A DNA stretch of 64,000 nt from Hygrocybe punicea (GCA_963556145.1 OY744467.1:2790001-2854000); one strand, 5' to 3'. Positions 33,801 through 45,553 are shown, numbered from the stretch's first letter. Notes: generated by a model not told the origin, from the letters alone. Made by a program: numbers and translations.

Positions 33801-36800
33801 CATGTCAATTGGTGCATTATTTCATGAGTTCTTATGTTTGATTGGCTTTCTCCTCTTTACTGTAAAAGATTTATTTTTCGAAAGACTTTTGAAAACGGCA
33901 ATAATATTTTATTACATCCTTTTTTGTTCTTTAACGTTTAACGTGAGCAAAACAGGCCTGTAATACAACAGTTTGGAAATGAATCCGACTGTAATACCTG
34001 CACAAAGGTACGAGTTGGGTTTTTTCCGAGTCTATGTTACTGACTACTCTCACCTGTTCTCGCGCCAATGTCACCAACGGCCTCACCCACACCCAAAACC
34101 ACAACGACCCAACCAATGCCCCGAAGCACTCCAACGCCCAGCAACAACAACCACGGCCCCACCACGCCCAACAGGGCCGTCAACAACAACGACCACCCCA
34201 CCAACGCCCAACACCGCATCCAACAGGGCCACCAACGCCCGATGGTGACGAGGACGGCCCCACCAACACGCAACAGGGCCGCCAACGCCCGACGACGACG
34301 ATGACGACCCTCCAAGCCCAAACCACACCAACAGGGCCCCAACGACGACATCCATCTCATCAACGCCCAACGCCGTATCCAACAGGGCCGCCAACGCAAC
34401 AATGGCCCCAGCAACGCCCAACAGGGCCGCCAACGCCCAACAACGACGAAGACGGCCCCACTATGCCCAACGGAGCCCCCAACAACGATGACAACGGCCC
34501 CACCACGCCCAACAGGGCCGCAAACGACGACGGCAGCCCCACTAACGCCCAACCCCACACCAACAGGGCCGCCAACCACAACGGCCACCCCACAACGCCC
34601 AACGTCGCATCCAACAGGGCCGCCAACGCCCAACGATGCGACGACGGCCCCACCACGCCCAACAGGGCCGCCAATGACGACGGCCACCCCACTAATGCCC
34701 AACCCCACACCAACAGGGCCGCCAACGACGAACAACAACGACGACGGCCCCACCATGCCCAACAGGGCTGCCAACAATGACGGCCACCCCATCAACGCCC
34801 AACGCCGCATCCAACAGGGCCGCCAACGCCCAACGGTGACGACGACGGCCCCAGCAATGCCCAACAGGACCGCCAACGCCCAACGAGGACGACGACGGCC
34901 CCAGCAACGCCCAACGAGGATGAGGACGGCCCCAGCAACGCCCAACAGGGCCGCCAACGCCCAACGACGACGACGACGGCCCCAGCAACGCCCAACAGGA
35001 CCGCCAACGCCCAACGACGACGACGACGACGGCCCCAGCAACGCCCAACAGGGCCGCCAACGCCCAACGACGACGACGACGGCCCCACCAACACAATGAC
35101 CCCCTGCAGGGCCACTAACACCTCGCGAAACACGCCGCTACATCAATTGATGTGCGTGCCGGCTTCGCGAGGTATGTAGGCTGTCTGGGTGGGGGCCCAC
35201 TGACATCCAACCGTGACCGCAATGACGACGGCCCCAACATCCAATGGAGATGGCTGACTTCTCGTGGAGTATGCCGTCGTGGGTCCATACAGTGCTAGCA
35301 ATCATGGGGCTATATATATAATATCTAATACATGCTTCGAGAAAAAAACTACAACTACATTACTATAGAACCCTTGAAGTCACCCACCCTGGACCCATGC
35401 CCAAGGAATAGTGGAGAGGCCATCCCCCCCACTGGTGACATGTCAAGAAATGAATGCCTGCAACTATCCACAAGCTGCACCCTCACCAGGACTTCGGTGC
35501 CCTGGCATCAAGCAGAGAAATTCGGCTCTCTCTGCCGGGGTGAGTGAAGTGGATGTGGAAGAGCACTGAAGGCAAAACACGAAGGTTTCGGGGTTTTTAA
35601 ATAAAATTGAACCATCACATGATCGTAAACATGTGATTTTTGACGTGGGAATTAGCCACGTCACTCAGGAATTGCCAGGTCACGGGTTTGGTCTGAGTTA
35701 CTCCACTAGCAATCTTGCAGAATATTTGTTTCAGCTTTCTGAAGTTCACTTTAGCCTCCCTGGTCTCTCTGATCTCTCTTACCTCACTCTCACTCTCTAA
35801 TCTACTACATACCACACAAACAATAGCTTGGGAAATTCAGGCAATACTCAAAGCTAACTCAAAGCTCACTATAACAAATATGTCTCTACCACAAACAATG
35901 AAAAAGAAAAAACTTTGAACATCAAAGAGTTGTACCAGCTTCAAAAGAAGAGGAAGAGAGCCAACAAAACCACTTTCACCTGATGACAATGACATTCTTG
36001 ACAAGGTTTGTGCCATTTTGATAATGCTTCTTTTCATGCTGATGTATTAATCTTCAGTAGAAAATTGCCAATTGGTTTAAGAATGGGCAACAATCCCAAT
36101 AAAATAAGAAGAAAGTAGGAGATTTCCAGGAGTCAGAAAGTCATGTTGAGAAGGATAATGGTGATTTAATAGCTAAATTCTCAAGGCATTTTTCTAAATG
36201 GAAGGATAGTGACTTTTATGATGAGTGGCGTGAATTTACCCTTGGCATGGGTTCTGAAAATACTGTCAGAATAATAATCTTGTTTGCAGCCTTTTATAGT
36301 GAAACTGCCACTGCACACTGGAGGGATATCGAAGAAGATCCTCACAAGTGTTTTGAGTCAAGATCTATTACTCAGAACATAGACATCCTTATCAAGAAGC
36401 CACCACACTTTACAAACTGATGTGCTAATGGGCTTTATCATTACTGGTTCACATTGCAACGGGAAGGAAAACAACCATCACAGGTCAGAGAGGAGTTGCA
36501 TGCTTTAGATAAGCAGAGGTGAACTGCCATCAAGAAGAAGACAAGCAAGCCATACTTGGAGGTAAAAGATGCTGAAGAGGACATTGAAGTATGAATATAT
36601 ATATATATGAATAAAAGAAAAAAAAGTATGCAATTGACAGCATAAATTGAACACTGATGTTACCAACATTGTTATAATGAGGAGGAGAATTAGGAGGGTA
36701 TACATATCAGCCTGGACCATTTCAGCTGGCCCAGGATATGTCCTAAAAGCACCAGCCTAGACCAGTCCCAGTTGGTTGGGGAAAATATTAGCTTGGACCA

Positions 36801-36872
36801 TGTGAGTTGGGCCAGGATATATCCTGAGAACATCAGCCTGGACCATCTCAGTTGGGCCAGGATATATCCTGG
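30803..36872. repeat. Identical copy of 24633-30702 (probable unmerged contig overlap)
   Basis: Every base compared at an offset of 6,170 agrees, including pseudogene stops and simple repeats. It therefore repeats the ORF at 24924 (31094-31435), the zinc-finger ORF (32226-32975), the long inverted repeat (33165-33915), the minisatellite (34070-35100), the palindrome box (35120-35173) and the ORF remnant (36120-36525). The copy begins and ends exactly at the N gap and within the 45-bp array, where assemblers commonly break. Confidence 0.85.
32226..32975 (-). CDS. PHD/ADD-like zinc-finger protein (second, identical copy)
   Basis: Identical to the ORF at 26056-26805. It probably is not a separate locus, since it lies in the duplicated segment beside the gap. 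Confidence 0.4.
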   Translation of the reverse strand: MHCFNFNSQWTSAIIRLKFPFNESEDDQAVPQIASLPVQPFPLQPRGDKEPSNIIGSNSCTNCLFQWCCSCGNGGEVFCCAYCPRVLGRDNCITLSVSSGFILKKDTFFICPKCHVKYDQQMKNKIPTPYTVSKKCKACILQLASFEGIVMGEEIWNGTQAELGNLVIQGAWCSVHTSSIAILNFRLADIPEGGDPAFMVYHHLHAYFPEQKDQLLKYFDIDFSFDPSSSASIGAQERKVQKVLLALLK

Positions 36873-38060
36873 GAACACCAGCCTGGACCATGTTAGTTGG
36901 GCCAGGATATATCCTGGGAACATCAGCCTGGACCATGTGAGTTGGGCCAGGAGATATCCTGAGAACATCAGCCTGGACCATCTCAGTTGGGCCAGGATAT
37001 ATCCTGAGAACATCAGCCTGGACCATCTCAGTTGGGCCAGGATATATCCTGGGAACACCAGCCTGGACCATCTCAGTTGGGCCAGGATATATCCTGGGAA
37101 CATCAGCCTGGACCATGTGAGTTGGGCCAGGAGATATCCTGAGAACATCAGCCTGGACCATCTCAGTTGGGCCAGGATATATCCTGAGAACATCAGCCTG
37201 GACCATCTCAGTTGGGCCAGGATATATCCTGGGAACACCAGCCTGGACCATCTCAGTTGGGCCAGGATATATCCTGAAAACACCAGCCTGGACCATCTCA
37301 GTTGGGCCAGGATATATCCCAGGAACACCAGCCTGGACCATCTCAGTTGGGCCAGGATATATCCTGGGAACATCAGCCTGGACCATGTTAGTTGGGCCAG
37401 GATATATCCCAGGAACACCAGCCTGGACCATGTGAGTTGGGCCAGGATATATCCTGGGAACATCAGCCTGGACCATGTTAGTTGGGCCAGGATATATCCC
37501 AGGAACACCAGCCTGGACCATGTGAGTTGGGCCAGGATATATCCTGGGAACATCAGCCTGGACCATGTTAGTTGGGCCAGGATATATCCTGGGAACACCA
37601 GCCTGGACCATCTCAGTTGGGCCAGGATATATCCCAGGAACACCAGCCTGGACCATCTCAGTTGGGCCAGGATATATCCTGGGAACATCAGCCTGGACCA
37701 TGTTAGTTGGGCCAGGATATATCCCAGGAACACCAGCCTGGACCATCTCAGTTGGGCCAGGATATATCCTGGGAACATCAGCCTGGACCATGTTAGTTGG
37801 GCCAGGATATATCCCAGGAACACCAGCCTGGACCATGTGAGTTGGGCCAGGATATATCCTGGGAACATCAGCCTGGACCATGTTAGTTGGGCCAGGATAT
37901 ATCCTGGGAACACCAGCCTGGACCATCTCAGTTGGGCCAGGATATATCCCAGGAACACCAGCCTGGACCATGTGAGTTGGGCCAGGATATATCCTGGGAA
38001 CATCAGCCTGGACCATGTGATTTGGGCCAGGATATATCTCAGCCTGATTCAGCTATCCCC
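36710..38060 (-). repeat. Right-arm array of 45-bp units, foldback element 2
   Basis: About 27-28 units in inverted orientation to the left array, each with the 16-bp palindrome CCAGGATATATCCTGG. Variants alternate (CATGTTAGTT, CATGTGAGTT, CATCTCAGTT; GGGAACA or CAGGAACA) in higher-order pairs and triplets, a sign of unequal exchange. The left arm has fewer units, but part of it may be missing at the gap. Confidence 0.9.
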
Positions 38061-38135
38061 AAGCCAGTTGGGCAATCTCATTTTCAGGCATCCCAACTCA
38101 GTTGGTAATATCTTGCTGAATGCCCTGCCACTCAC

Positions 38136-38808
38136 GCGTCAGGAACGCATCGCCTTGGCAAGCCGAGAGGGGAAAAACCGAAATAACCAAAAAGACCTGG
38201 CTGAAACGATCGAGATTGCAAAAGGAATGAAAGTGATGATTACGACGAATGTGGAGACGGACTTGGACATCGCGAATGGAGCTCGAGGAGAGATTATAGA
38301 CATCAAACTACATCCCGAGGAACCTATTCCAGGTCCGGAGCCTATAATACGCCTAAAACGTGTTCCCGTCTACGTTCTAGTGAGATTAGACCGAACGCGT
38401 GCCAAGCCACTACAGGGATTACAGTCACGAATAATCCCGATTGAGCCTACAAAATGCCGGATGCAAATCAAGACGAGAGAAGGGTCGAGCACATTAATCA
38501 AAACTGTCACGCGCCTGCAGTTTCCTATGACAGCAAGCTACACCTTCACAGATTACCGATCCCAGGGTCAAACAATCCCATACGTGATAGTTGACATTAA
38601 ATGCCCGCCCGCACCTGGGAACATGAGTCTCTTCAATTTATATGTTGCGTTGTCAAGGAGCACGGGACGAAAAAACATTCGTTTGTTGCGGGATTTTGAA
38701 GATGATCCATTTTTGCAGTCACATGTATCAGAGCTCAGTGAGGAAGATGAGAGGCTTGTGGACTTGGACAAAAATACGAAAGACTGGTGGATGAAAATGA
38801 CGGAATGA
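38136..38808 (+). pseudogene. Helitron Rep-helicase, part 3 (helicase C-terminus)
   Basis: This part continues the PIF1-type helicase after the second insertion: GMKVMITTNVETDLDIANGA, then the motif V region YTFTDYRSQGQTIPYVIVD and motif VI LYVALSRSTGRKNI. It ends with an acidic tail and a stop at 38806-38808. The three parts are collinear, and the breaks coincide with target duplications. Sequence 38809-39434 holds no gene. It contains weak repeats with CCTGTCGC and GATTAA motifs that may be the Helitron's subterminal region, and a small hairpin CACGGGCGTG followed by CTGA near 39405-39420 is a possible 3' end. Confidence 0.85.
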
Positions 38809-39434
38809 TAGGGAATGACGAAGTACGTTTAAGAGGTGTAAGCAGTCATTTCATTCAAGAGTACCTGTGAATGCGTTTGACAAACCCTGTAGAGTGGCGG
38901 TGCGATTAATGATGTCGTCGTCCAAGATTGTGGTCGCGAGCGCAAGGTGTTGACGTTGGGAACCCAAAAGATACAACACCGTTTGAAGCAACCTGTCGCC
39001 GGATTAATGGCGTCGCTGAAAAGTTACCGTTCTCGATGGCGCGCATATGAGTGATCAAGGGCGCCGAATTTGTTGCGGAAATCAAAACGTCGATCGAGGT
39101 GCGGCGTCGAGGGACGTCTACAAGCAAGTCAAGATAAATGGTAGCTAAAAAAACCACATATATCGATACTGACTCGTAACCATTTACGCGATCACCATAC
39201 GAGAGTATATGATGTGAGAGCCGCACGCCCATGTTGATGTCGCATTTGACGTGCCCTGTCGCAGGATTAAAGAGGTCGTTGTCAAAGACTGTGTTCGAGA
39301 CCTGTCGCAGGGAGTGACGATGCACTGAAAAGTTCCTGAACAAGGTTGGACGGATATGAGTGATGTCGAGCGTGAAGAGTTCACGTTGATAACCCATTAC
39401 AAACACGGGCGTGTTGACTGAAGCGTGAGGTGTT

Positions 39435-39694
39435 CACGTTGATAACCCATGACAAACAAGGGCGTGTTGACTGAAGTGCACGGGAAGGATGCTGTGATAA
39501 GACGGAGTGATCGAACAAAGTCCGTTATTGACATCTATTTACGATATCCAACCCCGATTGCCTTCACGTTGATAACCCATGACAAACAAGGGCGTGTTGA
39601 CTGAAGTGCACGGGAAGGATGCTGTGATAAGACGGAGTGATCGAACAAAGTCCGTTATTGACATCTATTTACGATATCCAACCCCGATTGCCTT
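39435..39694 (+). repeat. 130-bp direct tandem duplication
   Basis: The two 130-bp units (39435-39564 and 39565-39694) look identical. A partial third unit precedes them (about 39385-39425, CACGTTGATAACCCAT). They lie between the end of the Helitron and the 3' flank of CDC6. Confidence 0.85.
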
Positions 39695-39912
39695 CTTTTC
39701 CAGGGGTCAGCAACCTTGCAAGCAAGGTAATGTAAGATTATGGCAGAATCTCTCGGATTTGCTGCCCATTGTTACAATTTGCGGGCTTACAGTACACGAG
39801 AGACAGGAACAAGACGAAAAGACAAGAACCCAAGGCGATGATGGAATGAGATATAGGATGAAGGCAGGCTGCAGGAGGACAAAACCTGATAAAAATAAAA
39901 GACACTCGAACC

Positions 39913-42008
39913 TCAATCTTCCATTGCCCCATCGAATACATCTCCTCGACCGCCTTCCTCAACTCCGGCATTTGTCTTGACATCCTTCGCCAACTTCGCC
40001 CTCTCCCGTTGCCAAATTGCCTTCACCTCTTCCTCCCTAATATCCACACTCACTTTGGCTTGCTCATCATCAATCCCTAAGCCTCTTAACATCTCACCAT
40101 ACCGCACGTCCTCCACCAGCCTCACCTCCTGCCCTCGATCCGGGCCCTTTATGCCAAAGGACGTTGACCGTCCAAAGGTTCGTCTGCCCACCTTAGATGG
40201 CGACGTCGACCTGGTCGGAAGGGACGAAGATAACATAACCAGCCCCACAGTCTCTAGCATTCCGATGACGTCGCCGAACTCGCTCCGCGAAACTGGCGTG
40301 AAGATCTCGTTGCCGGCCCGAGTCAGTATCTCCGCGTAGTATGCGTGCAATTGCGTGCTGTCGATACTTGCCACTGCCATTGGCGCAGCGATATTGGGGA
40401 TCGATTGTGTACGCTTGACAGGGGACTTGGGAATAGACGACGAAAGAGTTAATCGCGCTTCGAGTCTCTCTGACGCCAGTAGAAGTGACAGCAAGACGAG
40501 TCGTGCTTGCAAGCCTAGGTTTCGAACTTTTATCACGGTTTTGCTGTTGCTGGTAGTCTGCGGAATACCGCTGGCGGAGGAAACGGCCATGGACGCTCGG
40601 ATGAGGGAAGACGTGGGTGCATATGCTTTCAGTGCCAAGAGAATGTGCGTGGGTGTGACGACGGTGGTGGGTTTGAGCACTTTTCTGTCAGGTGAGGAGC
40701 AAGATGGAGTCACGGCAAGATCTATGGCTCTTCTGATGACCTCAAACAAAGATCTTACATCTCCTGAAAGGGCAGCGATCTTTTTTGTGAGGAGCGTGAC
40801 TGTCGGTGCAGGCATGAATTCCGTGGCTTGGTCGGTAAGAATACAATCCTTTCCATCTTCATACAGAGGCGCAAGACGGGCATGAAGAATCTGAAGTAAC
40901 TCTGTGGATGTATAGGGCGAGAAATGCAGAGTATCAACGCCAATGACACCATGAACCGAAAGGTGCGAAACGGAAGAGGTGAGGGTATGGGTATTGGCAA
41001 TGCCGACCACTCGAAGTGTGGAAGGGTTGGACTGAGGGAGGGAAAATACAGAAACCAATGACTGGAAGGACGCCGCGACGTGGTCCAACTCATCCAGGAT
41101 CAAAATACTGTGTCGATTCGTCAGGTGAGATGCATCTTGACACAAGCCGTACCCACCATTTCAAAGAGAGGCGGGAAAACAGAGCATCGACTGCTTTTCG
41201 GCCCCTGATCTTCTTGGTTGTGCGCTTCTTACCAGCTTCAAGTTCCTCCAGGAGCCGGTGCCAAAGGGCATCAATCCCGTTCAGCGCCATACAATTGATA
41301 TACACGATTTTGGCGGATGTGGATTCAACATTGATGTTGTGGAGAATGGAGTCGACCAGAGAAGTTTTGCCAGTACCTGGTGATCCCGAGATATACAGGG
41401 TTGTTTTTGGATTATCGTCAGCCAGTGTTGCGGGCTGAAGGAACGAAGTAAAGAATTCTTGGATACGAGTTCGCTCGTGGTCACGTCCTGCCAATTGCTC
41501 AGGCGTGTTACTTGAAGGGCGTAAAAGTGCACGCGCTCGTGCGTGGATGGGGAGAATAGCTGTAGGGGGAGTCGCCGGTGGGGTAGCGAGCGTGAGGTGC
41601 GGGATGATAGTGGTAGTCGCTGACAATTCCAGGTAGGACGTGGATGCATGTTTGCGAGTGACTACACCCAAAAGTCAAGTGAATGAGTGAGAATAACACT
41701 ATTAGATACTCACCGGTCCCCAAGCGAGAAGGAGTAAAAAGTTCAGCGCTATTGCGGCGGAGTGTTCTGGCGGCTCTTGGCGTGGTAGGGGACGAATCGC
41801 TTGCGAATTCAAAGCAAAAAGGCGGGACATTTTCCTTGTTGGCGTCTCCGTCAACATCAGTCGGAGATACTCGCAGGCGTTTTGAGTTTGGCGACCATTG
41901 GGGAGTCAAGGGACCGGGGAGCGCGATACGATCAGGTGAGGAAGGCGGCGAAGATTGATGAGAACGTTTTCCCAGGACTGAGCTGCGAGTTGCGCGGTAA
42001 GTTTGCAT
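39913..42008 (-). CDS. CDC6: Cell division control protein 6 (replication licensing AAA+ ATPase)
   Basis: Exons 42008-41714, 41661-41157 and 41107-39913 splice in frame to 664 residues. The introns are 52 nt (GTGAGT...TGTAG) and 49 nt (GTGGGT...CACAG). The N-terminal tail is Ser/Pro-rich with several SP/TP sites (SPPSSP, TPQWSP, TPRAAR, TPSR), as expected for CDK control. The AAA+ core has Walker A GSPGTGKT (about residues 191-198), Walker B ILDELD (about 268-275) and a sensor-1-like GIANTH. The C-terminal 200 residues fit the winged-helix region. Cdc6/Cdc18 loads the MCM helicase onto ORC-bound DNA in the nucleus; ORC1 is less likely because no BAH domain precedes the AAA+ core. The gene is intact and is one of two apparent host genes. 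Confidence 0.9.
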
Positions 42009-42253
42009 GTTGGCGGTGTTGTCGAAGGTTGTCGAATCGTGTTGAGGCTGACAACGGCTGAGTGCCAGTGAAAGTCAGAAACCAAACACTTAAACAACGC
42101 GTTTCGATCACGTGACTGTGAGAAAATGGTGAAGCCGTGACCGCGTGGCTGTCCACTGAAGTGGAGACCTTTTACTCTCAGGCTGGCCCTCGCTCCTTAT
42201 GTCTATCCTGCTCACACTTTTGATCGTGGTCACTTCACACGCTGTGTAACACT
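42009..42253. promoter_or_regulatory. Divergent intergenic region between CDC6 and membrane-protein gene
   Basis: Only about 245 bp separate the two start codons, so both promoters must lie here. The sequence ACGCGTTTCGATCACGTGAC (42098-42117) holds an ACGCGT site, the MluI cell-cycle box bound by MBF/DSC1 in yeasts, next to a CACGTG E-box. An MCB element upstream of a Cdc6 gene matches known G1/S control; its use here is inferred. Confidence 0.55.
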
Positions 42254-43012
42254 TTGTTTTTCTCGCATGCTAGTTCACGTATACATTTTGCAGTGATGTT
42301 TTTGCCGCCAAACCCATTGCGCATCCACCGGCAGCGCAGTCTTCCGTACCTCGGATCCTCGCAGGGGCCGTCACCAGCATCTGTCAGTCATCTTTACTGC
42401 ATGCCTTCCTACATACCAAACAAGCTCCCAACAGTTGTTCTTGGTATTGTTGTCTTTTTCTGCATTTGTTGCAAAAGAGCCCGCATTCAGAACGCCACCG
42501 CAAAGGCTTTCAGAGTCCCACCCACGAACCCAACAGAAGTAGAGATGCAGCTGGCAATTCACAACATCCACACGCCCCTGCACACGCCCCAAACTCGACT
42601 TGCCCCGTCACCAATTCCATTCCCCATGCCATCACTCCCGCCTCGACACAGCCCTATTTCACTGCCTCCCCCTCTTCCGCCCAGAATCTCCAGTGCATCC
42701 AGGTCACCTCCGATTCCTAATTCGTATCCAAATAGCACCTTGTCAGCAACTATGTCTGGCATATCTCATGGGCTCTCTGTGCACCGTACTGCCGACCAGC
42801 CATCGCTAACCATATCGTCTCCCCCGTTGCTAACAGCCGGGTCCTGTGGTAGCTCTTCGTCACAGCCAACAACCAGCATAGCGGGTGCGTCATCGAGGAT
42901 GCCTCTTCACGATGAGATGGCTGCTTACCAAAAGCAATTACGGGCTGATGAGAGAAGGAATGATTCCAACAGTTCTTTAGTTGACCCTCCTCCTGAGTAC
43001 TCCGCAGAATGA
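42254..43012 (+). CDS. Single-pass membrane protein with C-terminal PPxY motif
   Basis: This frame of 252 codons has no intron. One hydrophobic segment (LPTVVLGIVVFFCICC, about residues 58-73) is followed by KRAR, giving a typical anchor with a cytosolic C-terminus. A long Pro/Ser-rich region then leads to PPPEYSAE at the end. PPxY motifs bind WW domains of Rsp5/Nedd4 ubiquitin ligases, which suggests a role as adaptor or as a cargo sorted by ubiquitin; this is inference. The ATGs at 42254, 42296 and 42401 are all possible starts, and the last leaves a short luminal N-terminus. Such proteins are common in Agaricomycetes, but no named family is claimed. Confidence 0.65.
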   Translation: MFFSHASSRIHFAVMFLPPNPLRIHRQRSLPYLGSSQGPSPASVSHLYCMPSYIPNKLPTVVLGIVVFFCICCKRARIQNATAKAFRVPPTNPTEVEMQLAIHNIHTPLHTPQTRLAPSPIPFPMPSLPPRHSPISLPPPLPPRISSASRSPPIPNSYPNSTLSATMSGISHGLSVHRTADQPSLTISSPPLLTAGSCGSSSSQPTTSIAGASSRMPLHDEMAAYQKQLRADERRNDSNSSLVDPPPEYSAE

Positions 43013-43107
43013 TCACTCATTGTTTAGAGTCACAGTCGCGAACAATCACACTCAGCAACCTTGCTTCCGGCTGAGTGCAAACGACAAAATGTCAGACCGC
43101 CAACAAT

Positions 43108-43517
43108 TCATACCCATCCCACATCACACGACACCAAGATAATTGCTGAAACCATCATAAAAATGTGAATTATAAACTCACTGAGGAAAATATGAGAAAA
43201 GTGAAACCTATAAAAATTAGAATGTGTTGAAGTGAAGGGCTGGATAAATTCAAGTTATTTTTTGATGCTGTATTCAAGGAGGATAGATTTTTAGTGACCA
43301 AAACATGACTTTTGGGCTAAAACTGATACTAAAAATCTATCTCCTCCTTGAATACAGCATCAAAAAATAACTTAAATTCATCCAGCCCTTCACTTCAACA
43401 CATTCTAATTTTTATAGGTTTCACTTTTCTCATATTTTCCTCAGTGAGTTTATAATTCACATTTTTATGATGGTTTCAGCAATTATCTTGGTGTCATGTG
43501 ATGTGGGATGGGTATGA
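43108..43517. repeat. Foldback MITE (410 bp)
   Basis: Two inverted arms of about 190 bp (43108-43295, 43328-43517) surround a short loop and begin TCATACCCATCCC / end GGGATGGGTATGA. Arm identity is very high, so the DNA can form one long hairpin. No clear target duplication was found. It lies about 90 bp past the membrane-protein gene. 43518-43860 is AT-rich without a recognised feature. Confidence 0.8.
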
Positions 43518-45553
43518 GTGGACATATGTCCACATGTCTACGTGCTTCAAACTCAGCTCCCTGACTTCTCACTGGTGCATCAAATAATTATTTTGTGCAT
43601 GTCATATTTCAATAAAATATTTTTCAGTAAATTGTAACACAATGTTGTCTGCAATATCTTCCTTTCTGTGCAGGCAATGTGGCAATATCTTGAACCAGCC
43701 ATCTATCAACAAGGGAACCAGTAACAAAAACTGTATACAGCAAACGGTCTTCAAGTTTTGTCATTTTTTCAATTGTCAATTGCTGACTTCAATTTGGTAC
43801 AGTGTTCAAATCATTCCTGTCACAATACTGTCTTCCATTCCAACCCTCTCAATTATGAAGCTGCACAAGCTATTATAGACATTGAAAAAACTGATCCTAT
43901 CTTTCTTCATCAGCTCTCCAATAATCCAGAGATGCAGACAACCTACAACACTGACCTCTTTTCCAAAACCAACCAAAAAGTCAGTGCGGAAACAACCATA
44001 GCATATGCATTCTTGAGTGCAATGCAGCAGGATAGCAGTCTCACCGACAAGGACCCATGGGATTTGAAGGAAGCCAGGGAAGCTGTGGATTGAGAGAACT
44101 GGAAGGTAGTGATGAAAGAAGAATTCAATGAGCTACAAGAAATGGGCATTTGGAAATGCGTAGACTTGGTGGGAAGCCATTGGAAGCAAGTGGGTTTTCC
44201 ACCAGAAATGCGACGAGATGGGTGCAATCGCTAGGCACAAGGCCTGATTAGTAGCCAAGGGGTTTTTGCAGAAGCCTGGAGTGGATTTCAGTGAAACTGG
44301 AAAATTTGCTCCTGTGATGCGGTTCAAGATGTTATGAACATTGCTTGCGTATTCCGCAGTCAAGGATTGGGATATTCAGCAGATGGATATCAAAGGTGCA
44401 TACCTTAACAGATTGGTGAAGGAGGAGCTGTACATGAAACAGCCAGTGGAATTTGAGGATGGAACCAGACAGGTTTGCTGCCTCATACACCCTATATATG
44501 GTCTCAGGCAAGCTGGAAACATATGGAACATGGATTTCAATAACACGATGAAAGAATTTCGTTATACGAGATTAAGAACCAACTACTGCGCGTACTACTA
44601 TCAGGAAGGTGAAAACTTCTCCATCATACTCATATGGGTTGATGACCTTACAGCTTATGCAAACAACTAAGTGATGAATCAGTGGATAATCAACCAGCTG
44701 AAAGAAAAATACACAGTAATGGTCATTGGAAAGCCAACATTACTGCTTGGAATCCATATCAAACAAGACTACCAACAATGGAAAGTCACCCTATCACATA
44801 GCTGTTATATCCAGAAGATACTTGCAAAAGCTGGAATGAAGGATGTGAAACCGGTATCAACCCTGATGGATCAGAACGTGATCCTATGAATAAACAAAAC
44901 TGAAACTGACAAGAGCGAGCAGAAATGCACCTCGATCGAGTATGCGACACGAGTCATAGAGCTCTTGTATGCTGTGCACGCAACAAGACCCAATATCATG
45001 TATGCAACTGTAACCATTGTGCAATTCACATGGAACCTGAGTCCAGAACACTGGACAGCACTTAAAAGGATATTCCACTACCTAAAGGGAATGATGGATT
45101 ATGAACTAACATATGGCAGAAAGGACCAATGGATTACAATGGAAATCGTTCATTATGTTGATGCCGATTGGGGATCTAACCCACACCAGAAATCCATTAG
45201 TGGATATGTGTTCACAATTGCAGGGGGATCCATATCCTGCAGCTTGAAGAAGCAGAGCATGATTGCGTTGTCAATGGCCAAAGCAGAATATGTCGCTGCT
45301 ACTCATGCCACAAAGCAGTTGATCTGGCATAGAAACTTATTGAAGGAATTAGACCTACAGTTGGATGAAACATTGATTTTACAATCCGATAATCAGGCCA
45401 CGATTGCTATATCACACAACCCAGAATTCCATGCATGGATGAAACATATAGATATCAATCTACATTTCCTATGAGATCACATTGCATCTGGTATCCTCAA
45501 AGTCACATATATTCCTTCCGAAGAAAATCTAGCAGACATATTTATGAAAGGGT

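Larger units (their letters stand above)
23854..38127. mobile_element. Giant foldback-like element 2, inserted in the Helitron gene
   Basis: The target duplication CCACTCAC is at 23846-23853 and 38128-38135; removing the insert restores GRPLTRQERIA in the helicase. The ends are inverted repeats: CATTCAGCAAGATATTACC-type sequence, then TTGGGATGCCTGAAAATG, a TGATTCAGC block, and an array of 45-bp units (left about 23940-24770, right about 36710-38060). The apparent length of 14.3 kb is inflated by the duplicated segment around the N gap; the real element is probably about 8 kb. Inside are a zinc-finger ORF, a long inverted repeat, a GC-rich minisatellite, a 54-bp palindrome and a second ORF remnant. 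No transposase was recognised. Confidence 0.75.

Noticed and set aside
36690..38016. ORFs of over 400 residues across the 45-bp array on both strands
   Set aside because: The period is a multiple of three and has no stop in several frames, so every frame stays open. The peptides just translate the repeat, and the longest plus frame only runs into the true helicase end at 38136.
40355..40885. Plus-strand ORF of 176 residues within CDC6
   Set aside because: It is antisense to exon 3 of CDC6, with no splice or domain evidence.
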